Shown piece by piece: positions 7,301 to 17,201 of a stretch of 64,000 bases of DNA. The stretch is from VXYL01 sp963422285 (lineage in GTDB: Bacteria; Pseudomonadota; Gammaproteobacteria; Pseudomonadales; Azotimanducaceae): the NCBI GenBank assembly GCA_963422285.2, contig CAXXJO010000002.1, forward strand, positions 1,116,001-1,180,000. Reading direction: 5' to 3'. Each line of letters opens with the position of its first letter. Position 1 is the stretch's first letter. The position numbers and the translations under genes are program-made. The notes beneath the pieces are model-generated. The model ran no database searches. It was not told where the DNA came from and worked only from the letters and a program-made list of their open reading frames with translations.

Positions 7301-10300
7301 GTGCGCCTCTTCCGCAAGAGGCCGGTAGCGATTTACGTCGAGGCCAGAAAAAAGCTCGTCGATTGGCTGCGTCGCCAGTTCATCGGCCCCGCCGGCGAAG
7401 GCAGTCTGCCCATGTCGCCGTTGGAGCGATACCCCATGGGCGTTTTGCATCCCGTCCAACCCGGCGCATCCGGCATCGATCCCGCTTCAACGAGCCGTGC
7501 GGAAAATGCCGATTCGGCCTTGTTCGACGACCAGGAGGAAGAGGCGACCGAAGACGAGGAATCGGAAGGCCAAACGCCTGCGCAACCAGCACGTCGGCGA
7601 CGCTACGTGCCGCCCTCCTCGGTTGGCTTCTCCTGCTTCGTTCGAGGCGAGCCGCGCCTGTGGATCACCGCGTCCGCCGCCAGATACGAAGGTACCGAGG
7701 ATAGAGACGAGACTGGTCAGTTCCAGCAACAAGGCTACGACAGAACCAGATTCGATGAGCACGCCTTCGTTTGGCCGATAGCGAGCGGACAAAGGGAATC
7801 GATTTGGGAAGGCCGTGCCGGCATCGACGTCCGCGCCCGACCACATCGGGAAGGCACCATTCTCACCGTCACCCTGTTCAATCAAAGCAAGATCGATGGG
7901 AACGCCAGCGGAAGGAAAAGAGCCCAAGACCGCATCGAGAAATCCCTGTTCGAGGCTCGGCTCGAGTGCGCCATCGAGAGTGGCGAACTCCTCGAATACC
8001 CTCGCGTCGATCCGAGCCTGCTCACCGAGGAAGAGCAGGAACTCGAACTTCAGTACAGAGAACGCCGCATCTACGCCATCGGCCACGGCGCTGCGGTCGA
8101 TTGGCAGGTGGAACCGGGCAGCAGCGCACGGATCTGGTCCGAGTTCATGCCCGCCACCGAAACGCCGATCATGGCGGTGGATGCCGGCAGCCACGGCGGC
8201 GTTCTCAAACTCGACCGTCTCGCCACCACCTCGGCGCATGACGAGCTCGCCGATTTTGCCGACGGATATGCGGAGTGGATCACCAACCAGAAACGCGCCG
8301 CCGCCGAGGCAGAGGGATCGAGCCAAGCCGCGGCGAAACGCATCTGCGACAGAATGGCTGTCGCCTTGGCGCGAATGCGAAGCAGCATCGAGATGCTCCG
8401 TGCCGACCCGATTGCGGACGAGTCGTTCCGCTTGGCCAATCGCGCCATGCTCGAGCAGATGCGGCAAGCGGACCGCGTTGCCGGCAAGGAGACCGAACCG
8501 GGCGACTACCGCTGGCGGCCGTTCCAGTTGGCCTTCCTGCTGACGGTTCTGGAATCCACTGTCCGGGAAGACGACGGCTTCCGAGACGTGCTGGACCTGA
8601 TCTGGTTCCCCACAGGCGGCGGCAAGACGGAGGCCTACCTGGGTCTGATCGCGTTCCTGATCGTCTGGCGCCGACTGAAGCATCCCGGCTCAGGCGGCGG
8701 AACCGTGGCCCTCATGCGCTACACGCTGCGTTTGCTGGCTCGCCAGCAGTTCGAACGGGCGGCGCGCATGGTGTGCGCTCTGGAGTTGATTCGCAGAGAG
8801 AACCCCGATCGACTGGGCGAAGAACCCATCGATGTCGGCATCTGGGTCGGCAAAGTGATCAGCCCCAATCGATTCGATCAGGCCCGGGAAATCGTTGGCG
8901 AGATCGCCTCGGGCAAGACCTCGGCCCAGCATGGCCTGTTGTTGGAGAGATGCCCTTGGTGCAACACGCCGTTCGATGCTGTGCGCGGCTACCGTGCCAC
9001 GGAGAGAGACTTCCGCTTCCTCTGCACCAATGGCGACTGCACGTTCGACGCAGACTCGGATATCCGTCCGCTGCCCTGCAACGTGGTGGACGAAGCCCTC
9101 TATAAACACCCGCCATCGCTGCTGATCGGCACCATCGACAAGTTCGCGCGCATGGCGTGGGAAGAGCGTACTGGCGCATTCTTCGGCACGGGGAGAGGTT
9201 CGCGTCCGCCCGAGTTGGTCATCCAGGACGAACTGCATCTCATTACCGGACCCCTCGGCTCGGTCACGGGATTGTACGAAGCGGGCCTGGACACCATGCT
9301 CGTCCAACGCGGCGCGCGTCCGAAATACATCGCCTCCACCGCCACCATCCGCATGGCGAAGGAGCAGGCACAGCGTCTGTACGCACGGGATTTGGCGGTA
9401 TTTCCGCCACCCGGCCTGTCCTGCGACGACTCCTACTTCGCTCGCCGGGATCGGCAGCGCCCCGGACGTCTCTACGTCGGCTACCTTGCACCCATGCTCG
9501 ATCAGCAGCACTGCCTGGCACCGTTGGCCGCCGCCTTGCTCACAGGCCCGCCAACAGCTTTCAAGGACGACATGAGCGAGGCCGACTTGCTCGAAGCCTG
9601 GTGGACCCTGGTGATCTACCACGGCAGCCTCAAGGGCGTCGGCAACAGCCACAACGCCTTCGTCACGGATGTGCGCGACTTCGGACGAAGAATCGCTGGC
9701 GAACTTCGGCAGAAGCGCCCGCTTGGCGGAGCCGACGCTGCAGACGGCGAATGCAATGCCGCTGCCGAGGAGTTCCGAAGCGAGATCGCGCAGCTCACGA
9801 GCATGCGCACCGCCCAGGAGAACGCCGAGACGTTCCAGCGACTGGCGAAAAGCCGCGGGGAGAAGGACTGCCTGGACGCCGTGCTGGCGACCAACATGGT
9901 ATCCGTTGGCCTGGATGTGGCCCGTTTGGCGTTGATGGTGGTCAATGGCCAGCCACTCACCACGGCGGAGTACATTCAGGCGAGCAGCCGCGTGGGACGC
10001 GCCGATGTTCCAGGTCTGGTCTTTGCCAACTACTATCGGCATCAAGCCCGAAGCCTGTCGCACTACGAGAGCTTCCGTCCCTACCACGAGTCCTTCTACC
10101 GCTTCGTGGAGCCGAGCAGCGTCACGCCGTACACCTACCAAGTGCGTTCGCGCGCACTGCATGCGGCGCTGGTCATCGCCATCCGGCATGCCTGCGCCGA
10201 TCTGCGCGGCAATACGCGGGCCGGCGAATTCGACAAGGAGGTGGGGAAGGTCAAGGATGTGGTTGCCGAACTGAAGGCCCGCTGCGGTCGTGCCGATCCG

Positions 10301-10531
10301 GCGCAAGCGGAGGCCACGGCCCAGCACATCGAGCGACTCGTGCAGCAGTGGCATGACGAAGCACGGCGCTGCGAGATGGACAGGCGGCAGCTCAGCTACC
10401 AAGCGCCGAACAGGGAAAAAAACGCCGACCGGCTGCTCTACGGCCACGGCGAGTCTCGTCCCGGCCTGTGGCCGACGCTGCATTCGATGCGCAACGTGGA
10501 GAGCGAGGGAGTATTGAAACTCCGTGACTGA
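7301..10531 (+). CDS. drmA: DISARM-type helicase DrmA
   Basis: A 1076-aa SF2-type helicase like DrmA of DISARM phage-defence systems and the related DpdJ. The N-terminal 400 residues begin with the family pattern VDWLRRQFIGP and later LPMSPLERYPMGVL, with an acidic linker (DDQEEEATEDEESEG). The ATPase part has Walker A PTGGGKT at residues 437-443, a zinc-finger-like insertion with CPWC and LCTNGDC (about 551-582), a DEAH-type box DELH at 643-646, motif III STATI, and the helicase C-terminal arginine-finger motif QASSRVGR near 893-900. GTG 7301 directly follows an in-frame TAA (7298-7300), so no earlier start exists, and later starts would remove the conserved N-terminus. The stop overlaps drmB by eight bases. 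First gene of a five-gene operon. Confidence 0.88.
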   Translation: MRLFRKRPVAIYVEARKKLVDWLRRQFIGPAGEGSLPMSPLERYPMGVLHPVQPGASGIDPASTSRAENADSALFDDQEEEATEDEESEGQTPAQPARRRRYVPPSSVGFSCFVRGEPRLWITASAARYEGTEDRDETGQFQQQGYDRTRFDEHAFVWPIASGQRESIWEGRAGIDVRARPHREGTILTVTLFNQSKIDGNASGRKRAQDRIEKSLFEARLECAIESGELLEYPRVDPSLLTEEEQELELQYRERRIYAIGHGAAVDWQVEPGSSARIWSEFMPATETPIMAVDAGSHGGVLKLDRLATTSAHDELADFADGYAEWITNQKRAAAEAEGSSQAAAKRICDRMAVALARMRSSIEMLRADPIADESFRLANRAMLEQMRQADRVAGKETEPGDYRWRPFQLAFLLTVLESTVREDDGFRDVLDLIWFPTGGGKTEAYLGLIAFLIVWRRLKHPGSGGGTVALMRYTLRLLARQQFERAARMVCALELIRRENPDRLGEEPIDVGIWVGKVISPNRFDQAREIVGEIASGKTSAQHGLLLERCPWCNTPFDAVRGYRATERDFRFLCTNGDCTFDADSDIRPLPCNVVDEALYKHPPSLLIGTIDKFARMAWEERTGAFFGTGRGSRPPELVIQDELHLITGPLGSVTGLYEAGLDTMLVQRGARPKYIASTATIRMAKEQAQRLYARDLAVFPPPGLSCDDSYFARRDRQRPGRLYVGYLAPMLDQQHCLAPLAAALLTGPPTAFKDDMSEADLLEAWWTLVIYHGSLKGVGNSHNAFVTDVRDFGRRIAGELRQKRPLGGADAADGECNAAAEEFRSEIAQLTSMRTAQENAETFQRLAKSRGEKDCLDAVLATNMVSVGLDVARLALMVVNGQPLTTAEYIQASSRVGRADVPGLVFANYYRHQARSLSHYESFRPYHESFYRFVEPSSVTPYTYQVRSRALHAALVIAIRHACADLRGNTRAGEFDKEVGKVKDVVAELKARCGRADPAQAEATAQHIERLVQQWHDEARRCEMDRRQLSYQAPNREKNADRLLYGHGESRPGLWPTLHSMRNVESEGVLKLRD

Positions 10532-12338
10532 AGAATACATTCCCGTTCGGCTCTCCCACCTGCTGCGCCACTGCTCGGTAGGCGCCATCGTGCGTGGTTC
10601 CGAAAATCTGATGGTGGTGCAGGATATCCGTGACTGGGACGCGAAAGCTGGCGTTCCGCATGAACGAGAAATCCGCTATGTGGACCAGGTCCGCAGCGCA
10701 CTGGGCATCAACGCGGCGCTCTGCAAGCCGCCGATCAAAGCCGAGCACAATGGGCGAGTGAGCGGATGGGTACCGGCGCTGCGGTTCCCGCTCTGGATGC
10801 GCTGCCTGAAGTGCAGCCTGCTGCATCGAGCGCCCTGGCGGAATCAGGAAGGGGAACTCCGCTGTTTCGGCAGCGCGGGTGCCTGCGGCGGCGGCCTGGA
10901 ACAGACGCCCTGGGTTCTGGTTCACGAAGCCGGCTATCTGACGGATGCTCCCTGGCACGACTTGGCCCATGCAGGCGCTGCCGCTCCAAAGCAGCGCCAA
11001 TGCCGCGCCGACTGGAGGCAACCCTATCTGAAATTGACCGAACAGGTGGCTGGACGCCGAATCGAATGCACACGATGCCAGTCGAGTGGCGGTTTGTCTT
11101 TGCGGTGGCCATTCCCGCGCAATGCTTGGCAGCAGCCCTGGATGCGCGAACCTCCCGCCGAAGATCCGAATGAGCCCGCCTGGCTCCTTGAAATCAACGA
11201 CGTGCGGGTTCATTTCCCGGTCACCCGCACTGCGCTCGTCATCCCGCCGGAGTCCAGAATCCGCCGGGGAACGGTGGTGGATCGTCTGTACGGCAGTTCA
11301 CGGAACCAGAACAATATACGGAATGCGAGGAACCCTTTGGCTCGGAAGAGCGCAATCAGACAGATCGCCAGCGACTACCGGTGTGCCGACGGTGAAATCG
11401 AAAAGGCAATGAAGGCGATCGACCGGGGCTATCCCCTCTACGGTCGGGCAATAACCGGCAGCGACCTGCTGGCCAGCGAATGCCGTGCGTTGATCGAGGA
11501 AATCCCCGATCTGCAGGAAGACGAAGACTTCGTCACGGAGCATCATACCCACGAATGGCAAGCGCTGGGCCATACGGCGCAGGCAGGTCTCCCACGGCGT
11601 GCGATCGCCGCCGTCAGCCGTTTGATCGCCGTGAACAAGCTTAAGGAGATCATGGTGCTGGAAGGGTTCCGGCGCGTCGGCGGCGAGCAGTTGACACCGC
11701 CGGACATCACCGGCGAGAGCGGCTGGCTTCCTGCCATGGAACTGTACGGAGAAGGCATTTTCCTTACCCTCGACGAGACGCTGCTGCAACGCTGGGAGCG
11801 CAACGGCGCACTGCGCGAGCGAGCCGACGCCTTCACGCAGCGCTACGTCCGCCGGGAGACGCACATCGCTGTGGAACCCCAGGTTTCGCCGCGCTTCCTG
11901 CTGTGCCATACGCTGGCGCACATCCTGATCCGGCAATTGGAGGCGACGGCGGGCTACCCGGCCGCTTCCCTGAAGGAACGCATCTACTGCGCCACCGGCG
12001 ACAAGAAGTCGATGGCGGGCGTTCTGATCTATGTGGCCGTGGCGGATGAAGAAGGCTCTCTAGGCGGCCTGATGGAGTTGGCGCGCCCGCAGAGATTTCT
12101 CCCTTTGCTGGTCAGCGCATTCGAGGCAGCAGCATGGTGTTCGCTGGATCCAGTCTGCTCCGAGCAGGAGGGGCATGGACCAGACCTGCTGAACCGGGCC
12201 GCCTGCCACGCCTGCGCACTGGTGCCGGAGACAAGCTGCCTGTACGGCAACATCTTATTGGACCGCACGTTCATCAACGGCAACGGCGCAGACGTGCCTG
12301 CATTCCTCGACTATGCGGAAGGCATCTCCGATGGCTAA
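10524..12338 (+). CDS. drmB: DISARM-type DUF1998 protein DrmB
   Basis: A 604-aa protein whose C-terminal third is a DUF1998 (MrfA/DrmB-type) domain: CHTLAHILIRQLEATAGYPA, then MAGVLIYVAVADEEGSLGG, WCSLDPVCSEQ and CHACALVPETSC. Cys pairs along the chain (MRCLKCSLL, GAGACGG-type CFGSAGACGG, IECTRCQ, ACHAC) suggest zinc binding. DrmB is the obligate partner of DrmA in DISARM, where the pair is thought to handle incoming DNA. The reading frame overlaps drmA at its start and the following helicase at its end by eight bases each, so the genes are probably translated as a coupled set. N-terminal segment LSHLLRHCSVGAIVRG is also typical of the family. Confidence 0.88.
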   Translation: MTEEYIPVRLSHLLRHCSVGAIVRGSENLMVVQDIRDWDAKAGVPHEREIRYVDQVRSALGINAALCKPPIKAEHNGRVSGWVPALRFPLWMRCLKCSLLHRAPWRNQEGELRCFGSAGACGGGLEQTPWVLVHEAGYLTDAPWHDLAHAGAAAPKQRQCRADWRQPYLKLTEQVAGRRIECTRCQSSGGLSLRWPFPRNAWQQPWMREPPAEDPNEPAWLLEINDVRVHFPVTRTALVIPPESRIRRGTVVDRLYGSSRNQNNIRNARNPLARKSAIRQIASDYRCADGEIEKAMKAIDRGYPLYGRAITGSDLLASECRALIEEIPDLQEDEDFVTEHHTHEWQALGHTAQAGLPRRAIAAVSRLIAVNKLKEIMVLEGFRRVGGEQLTPPDITGESGWLPAMELYGEGIFLTLDETLLQRWERNGALRERADAFTQRYVRRETHIAVEPQVSPRFLLCHTLAHILIRQLEATAGYPAASLKERIYCATGDKKSMAGVLIYVAVADEEGSLGGLMELARPQRFLPLLVSAFEAAAWCSLDPVCSEQEGHGPDLLNRAACHACALVPETSCLYGNILLDRTFINGNGADVPAFLDYAEGISDG

Positions 12339-13498
12339 GCGCAAGTTCGAGCTGCCGGGAATTCAGGACCTGAGCAAGGAGCAGGAAGCGGCCCGCGCCC
12401 TGCCCAAGGAGGGTCGGCACCTGATTGTCGGCGGGCCGGGAACCGGGAAGTCGGTGCTGGCATTGATCCGCACCCGACGCCACCAGCGAGACAAGGATGA
12501 TTATCTGTTTCTGGTTTTCAACCATCTGCTTGATCGAGCGAGCAATCAACTGTTCGGCGATGGCTTGGTCAGCAGGACATGGATCAGATGGTTCCTGGAA
12601 ACGTTCCAAGACATTGCCGGCCGGCCCGCTCCACGGCTAGCGGCAGAGAAGCCGGGCGGGTTCCGACCGATGAATTGGGATGGGGTCAACGACATCATCA
12701 ACGCGCTGCCCTCTGTGCCGGAGGTGAAGCGGCCTTTCCTCGTCATCGACGAGGGGCAGGATATGCCTCCCGAGTTCTATGAGAGCCTCGTGAACCTCGG
12801 CTTCGAACGTTTTTTTCGCTGTGGCGGATCAGAATCAGAAAATTACAGAGGATAACAGTAGCCGGAAGGACATAGAGAACCATCTTGTCATTGACACGGA
12901 TGATGTCATCGAGCTGAAACAAAATTATCGCAACTGCTATCCGGTGGCGAGACTGGCGCAGGCCTTCTATACCGGTGACCCGGCAAGCCCGCCACCGGAA
13001 CTTCCCGAGCCTGGCGCGAGCCATGTACCGAAACTCTATGCATACGCCGCCGGTGACTTCGACAGAGTCATACGGGGTATTCTTGGGCTCGCAGACCGGG
13101 ATCCGCGGCAGCTTATCGGCGTGATCGCGCCGAACAACAAGGTTCGAGGCCGATACTTCGACAAGCTTCGTACCCTTGACATCCCTACGGACAACCCAAG
13201 GCCTTCCATCGAAACCTTCCATGGAAGTCACCGTCCCAACATTGCTTTCAACGAGGGCGGCATCCTGGTTATCAATGCCCAGGCATGCAAGGGGCTGGAA
13301 TTCGATACGGCCATTCTGGTGGACATCGATAAGCACAATTTCAAGCAGGACAATCCGGATGCAGCCAAGCGCCTGTTCTATGTTATGGTCGCCCGGGCTA
13401 AGTACAAGGTGTTCATATTCCGGGACCGCAGCGATCCCTGCCGCGCCGATGCCATCTTGCCATCCGATTCCGACATGCTCCAGCGCAAGGAGGTGTGA
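12331..13498 (+). pseudogene. SF1 (UvrD/DUF2075-like) helicase gene with one frameshift
   Basis: Encodes an SF1 ATPase of about 388 aa if one base is removed. Residues 34-41 are Walker A GGPGTGKS and 140-144 is the Walker B DEGQD. After the break come the motif NYRN of SF1 helicases (ELKQNYRNCYPVA), GILVINAQACKGLEFDTAIL and the C-terminal RLFYVMVARAKYKVFIF. The first part stops at 12855. Dropping one T from the seven-T run at 12810-12816 joins it cleanly to the second part (FERFFAVADQNQ). All motifs are intact in the joined form, so this is a recent mutation, a homopolymer sequencing error, or a slippage site. ATG 12331 lies inside drmB and overlaps its TAA by eight bases. Confidence 0.8.
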
Positions 13499-15097
13499 AT
13501 GACAAGCACAGAACAGGATACGTTGTTTTCCAAAACGGAGGGTTCACCGACGCCAACGAAGGCACCGGAATCAGGACTCCTCGTCACCAACCACCTGAAT
13601 CTGATGTACATGTTGGCGGCAGGCCTCGTGATGCCGCCGGCCGGGTTCGGTGGCAAGTACTATCAGGACACCCTCGGCTTTTGCCCGGGTTGGATCCCGC
13701 TGTTCATCGGCAAGCCGTTCAGGGAAGCGATTGAGTTGTCCACAAGCGAAGCCAAGCACCTCAAGCCGATCTGCGTGGAAATCGGGTTGTCCTGCATGTC
13801 CGGTCATGTTTGGGCTCTTGCCGAGGATGGCATGAAGGAGCTGCGCTTCCCGGATCAACTCGCTGGCTCCGAACAGGTGGTTCTTGTGCCAGCACCCTTG
13901 CCGACATCGTGGATCGAATCCATTGCCTTCCAGTCGGTTGAGAACAGGCGGATCTGCGAAGCAGATGCGAAGGATTACGGCAACGTACCTTTGTCGCACT
14001 TCAAGCGCAAAACGGTGAAGACGTTGTTCTCCAAGGCGTCGGCCGCGCCTTGGCCGCCGGAGCAAGGGCCAGCGGCGCGGACCGTTCCTCTGCAAACACC
14101 TCTCGCGGCTGGCGGAATCATGGCGATGCTGTTGCATTTCGCCAACCAGGGGAATTTAGGGGTGATCGCTTGCCGCCACGCTTTCGACTCGGAGGACGAT
14201 CAAGCCCCACCAGTGGAGACCCCTGTTCTTTCTCCACTTCGCGCTTGGATGCAAACTGGCGCCGTGCCAATGCCGAGGAGCCTGGATGCGAAAACCGATA
14301 GGGCTAGCCTGCAAAACGCTTCCCAAGAGCAGCTATTCTGGGGACTGATCGAGCGGCTGGTGAATTGGAAAGGAGCTGGCGAAAAGGGAAGTGCCGAGGA
14401 CGTATTGCTGAACTACCTCAAAGAGACTTTGCCGAAACTAGATGCTCGATTGCAGGCAGGGATCAGCGGGCTCCGTGATACGCTTGTCTCCCTGACGGGG
14501 CTAGCCGACGCCTCCAACAGTGAACTGTTCGAGCGGCATGTGACGCCCTTCGCGCGTGCCGCGACGCTGTTCTTTCTGCGCCGAGATTGCCCTGATCTTC
14601 TCGACTTCCACAACGACCAGCTTCACGAGCTGGATTGGCTGGCCGCCGCGATTCTGTTCGGCGTACGGGATGGATGGCTGAAGCTGCCCCTCCGGCTGCG
14701 CGACACTCCCGGGCTCTCGGCATCCGTTTCCCATCGCATGGCGCGGATGGCCCATCGCATCGCTGGCACGGACATCGAGCTCGGCGAATCTCCAGCCAGA
14801 ATACGTCCCTTGCGCGAGTTGCTCGGCGACGGTTCGAACTGGCATCCCCGTTCTCGGGAGAAGGGGGCCGCGTTGGAACTCGCTCGAACGCAGCAGTGGG
14901 ACTGCGTCCACACCAGGATCAGCCTTGGCCGGGGATCGTACGCGCTCGTCGTGGAAGGCGGATCAGCGCATATCGAAGTGCCGGGAGAGCCCAGGATCGT
15001 GCCTGAGATCGACTTGCCCCGTTTCTTAGACTGCCTAGCCAAGGCACATTTGGATCCCAAGACCGAGGCGAAGGTTCGCAAGATGCTTCAGGACTGA
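13499..15097 (+). CDS. Unrecognised 532-aa protein of the DrmAB-helicase operon
   Basis: I do not recognise a family. ATG 13499 directly follows the helicase stop and has an almost ideal ribosome site, AAGGAGG, ending six bases upstream. The protein is soluble in appearance, with no signal peptide and no membrane segment longer than a few residues. It begins with a polar linker, then LLVTNHLNLMYMLAAGLVMP, resembling a phrase used to report position on a DNA or membrane platform but giving no clear match. The middle has Asp/Lys-rich stretches, and the last 120 residues include LRELLGDGSNWHPRSREKG and an ARTQQWDC segment. No Walker, nuclease or methylase motif could be found. Fixed placement between two helicase genes suggests it is a structural or adaptor subunit of the same system (inference). 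Confidence 0.85.
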   Translation: MTSTEQDTLFSKTEGSPTPTKAPESGLLVTNHLNLMYMLAAGLVMPPAGFGGKYYQDTLGFCPGWIPLFIGKPFREAIELSTSEAKHLKPICVEIGLSCMSGHVWALAEDGMKELRFPDQLAGSEQVVLVPAPLPTSWIESIAFQSVENRRICEADAKDYGNVPLSHFKRKTVKTLFSKASAAPWPPEQGPAARTVPLQTPLAAGGIMAMLLHFANQGNLGVIACRHAFDSEDDQAPPVETPVLSPLRAWMQTGAVPMPRSLDAKTDRASLQNASQEQLFWGLIERLVNWKGAGEKGSAEDVLLNYLKETLPKLDARLQAGISGLRDTLVSLTGLADASNSELFERHVTPFARAATLFFLRRDCPDLLDFHNDQLHELDWLAAAILFGVRDGWLKLPLRLRDTPGLSASVSHRMARMAHRIAGTDIELGESPARIRPLRELLGDGSNWHPRSREKGAALELARTQQWDCVHTRISLGRGSYALVVEGGSAHIEVPGEPRIVPEIDLPRFLDCLAKAHLDPKTEAKVRKMLQD

Positions 15098-15103
15098 GCC
15101 GCC

Positions 15104-16698
15104 ATGCGCATGGTGCCAAACTCCCCCTACGACACCCGCAGTCAAGCGGAGAAGCGGATATTCGACAGATTGCGCACCGCTTTCGACGATAGCTATGTAG
15201 CCTTCCATTCGCTGAAACCTACTCAGCATCCCTACAAGCGATATCCCGAGATCGACTTCGTGATCTGTTCCGCGGCAGGGCTGTTCGCCATCGAGGTCAA
15301 GGGCGGCCGGGTATCCTGCCACGATGGCTTGTGGCGATATCAGGATAAGTATGGTGGAATCACCGAATCCCAAGAAGGCCCGTTCCGCCAAGCGGAGTCT
15401 GCTTTGCGCGGCCTGATGGACGGACTGCGAGCCGACCTTCCCGCGAGTACGCTGCATCAGTTCGTCACCGGCTACGGCGTGGCGTTTCCAGATTGCGAAT
15501 GGCCTGCCGGCGGTGCCGAGTGGGACGAAGCGATGATTGCCGATAGGCGCCGAAGCTGCGACATGGAAGGCTGGCTGCGCGGTTTGTTCGCCTACTGGAA
15601 GACGCGCAGCAGTACGAATGGACATCCCGATGAGCAAACGCTGAGGCTGCTTCAGGATCATCTGCGGCCCAATATCGACACGCGGCATAGCGTACTGCCC
15701 ATCAGGTGGAAGACGCCCGGCGACGCATCGAACGATTCACCGACGACCAGATGAGAATGGCGGATGTCGCGGAGGCCAACCCACGAGTGCTCTGCACCGG
15801 CGGCGCGGAACCGGCAAGACGTTTCTCGCCGAGGGCCTTGCCCGACGCTGGGCCAACGCCGGCGTGAACGTTGCCCTGGCGTGTCGATCTCCCTGGCTCA
15901 AGCATTTCATCGCATCAAGGCTTTCCCTGCCCCGCGTGACCGTCTCGTTGCTCGACGGAGTTCGCCTCGATTGTCGCCGGATCGGCCTGGAACGTTTCGA
16001 TGCGCTGATCGTGGACGAAGGCCAGGATATGTTCGACATGGCATCCATCGATACGCTCGACAGCGTCCTTGATGGCGGTCTGAAAGGGGGACGCTGGTGC
16101 TGGCTCCACGATCTCAACAACCAAGCCCTGACCGACCAATTCGATCCGGGCGCGAAGGACTATTTGGAATCGCTAAGCCCCGTGCGGATGCAGCTGCGAA
16201 CGAATTGCCGCAATACCCAAGTCATCCTGGAATGGATCCAGAACTCGCTGGACGCGGACCTCGGTGTGCATGGAGCGGGGGCAGGCCCCGAGGTCCGCAT
16301 GCAAACCGCGGCCGACAAGCGCGAATCCGCCGAGCGAATCGAGCGTGAGACCGCCGAACTGATAGACGTCGGCGGCTTGGCTCCCGGTTCCATAACCATA
16401 TCTGTCGCCGGTCGAGTTCTCTGCATCTTCCGTCGCCGCCATGTCCCCGGAGGTTGTTTGCCGCATCCGGCGCCTGGACGAATACTCAATGCGGGATTTG
16501 CCCAGGGACAAGGTCGGATTCGCCAGGATCGAGGAGTTCAAAGGTCTGGAGAACGATGCGATTATCGTCGTGGATCTTCCAGCACCGACCAAGGCGGAGC
16601 GCAAATCGACTGCCCACTATGTGGCTGTGAGCCGTGCGCACTCCGCACTGTCACTGATCTACCGCGAATCACGTCGAGCATCCAACATGACGAACTGA
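15104..16698 (+). pseudogene. NERD-nuclease / SF1-helicase fusion gene with three frameshifts
   Basis: The first 216 codons encode a NERD (nuclease-related) domain: E16, EIDFV with D51, and the E-x-K pair in FAIEVKGG (E64, K66), the restriction-endonuclease-fold core. A helicase half follows in other frames: FTDDQMRMADVAEANPRVL, then a Walker A readable only after adding one G near 15801-15808 (GGAGTGKT), the Walker B ALIVDEGQDMFD, LRTNCRNTQVILEW, and finally FARIEEFKGLENDAIIVV and HYVAVSRAHSALSLIY. Frame changes are needed near 15690-15705, at the Walker A, and near 16400 (after GSITI). The whole, about 530 aa, matches the common NERD-UvrD fusion architecture. The gap to the previous gene is six bases, so it is the fifth cistron. 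Decay and assembly indels are both possible. Confidence 0.78.
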
Positions 16699-17201
16699 GG
16701 AACGAACGGCGGCAGCGCCTGTTCCCGCCGTACGAAGATCGGCACCTGTTCTTCCTCGTCGTCCAGCACATCGCAGCCCTTCAGCGAGTTGAAGCACCTC
16801 TCCGAAAGCTCGTTGCAGCGGACGCCGGCGGGGAGGTAGGCGCAGGCCATGGCTCGCCGGCAGCCGAGCGTCCTGTTGAGGTCACGCCGTGCGCGACCAT
16901 GCCGCCAATGCGGCGCCCTCGGCATCGGCGGGCGCTGTCGGCTCGATGCCCATGAACTGCGGGCAGCGGCCGCCCGCTCGCCCATGTCGGCACCGACGGG
17001 CGCGTGAGCGCAGTCCGTCGGATACTGGAGTCCCGGCAGGGAATACAGATGCCGTTCTCCACGGTGACGTTGGCCAGCGCCGCCCGCACGGAAATCCCTT
17101 GTCGGCTGTCGAAGCGCGTCAACGGACGCGGACCAGAACGTCACCTCGGGGTGGAAGACAGTGGTGCCAGCTAAGCCGAAAGCTCTATCGAGCCGCGAAG
17201 C
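16699..17201. other. Gap with no recognisable gene
   Basis: About 500 bases downstream of the defence-like operon. Several overlapping open frames on the minus strand are Arg/Pro-rich and look like GC-bias frames. I see no supported gene or terminator. Confidence 0.5.

Noticed and set aside
7487..10588. Long open frames on the minus strand opposite drmA
   Set aside because: Shadows of drmA; the plus strand carries clear helicase motifs.
13499..13501. Interpretation of the whole 12331-13498 helicase as two separate genes
   Set aside because: Second part begins at a GTG without ribosome site and without N-terminal motifs; one-base correction joins the two exactly.
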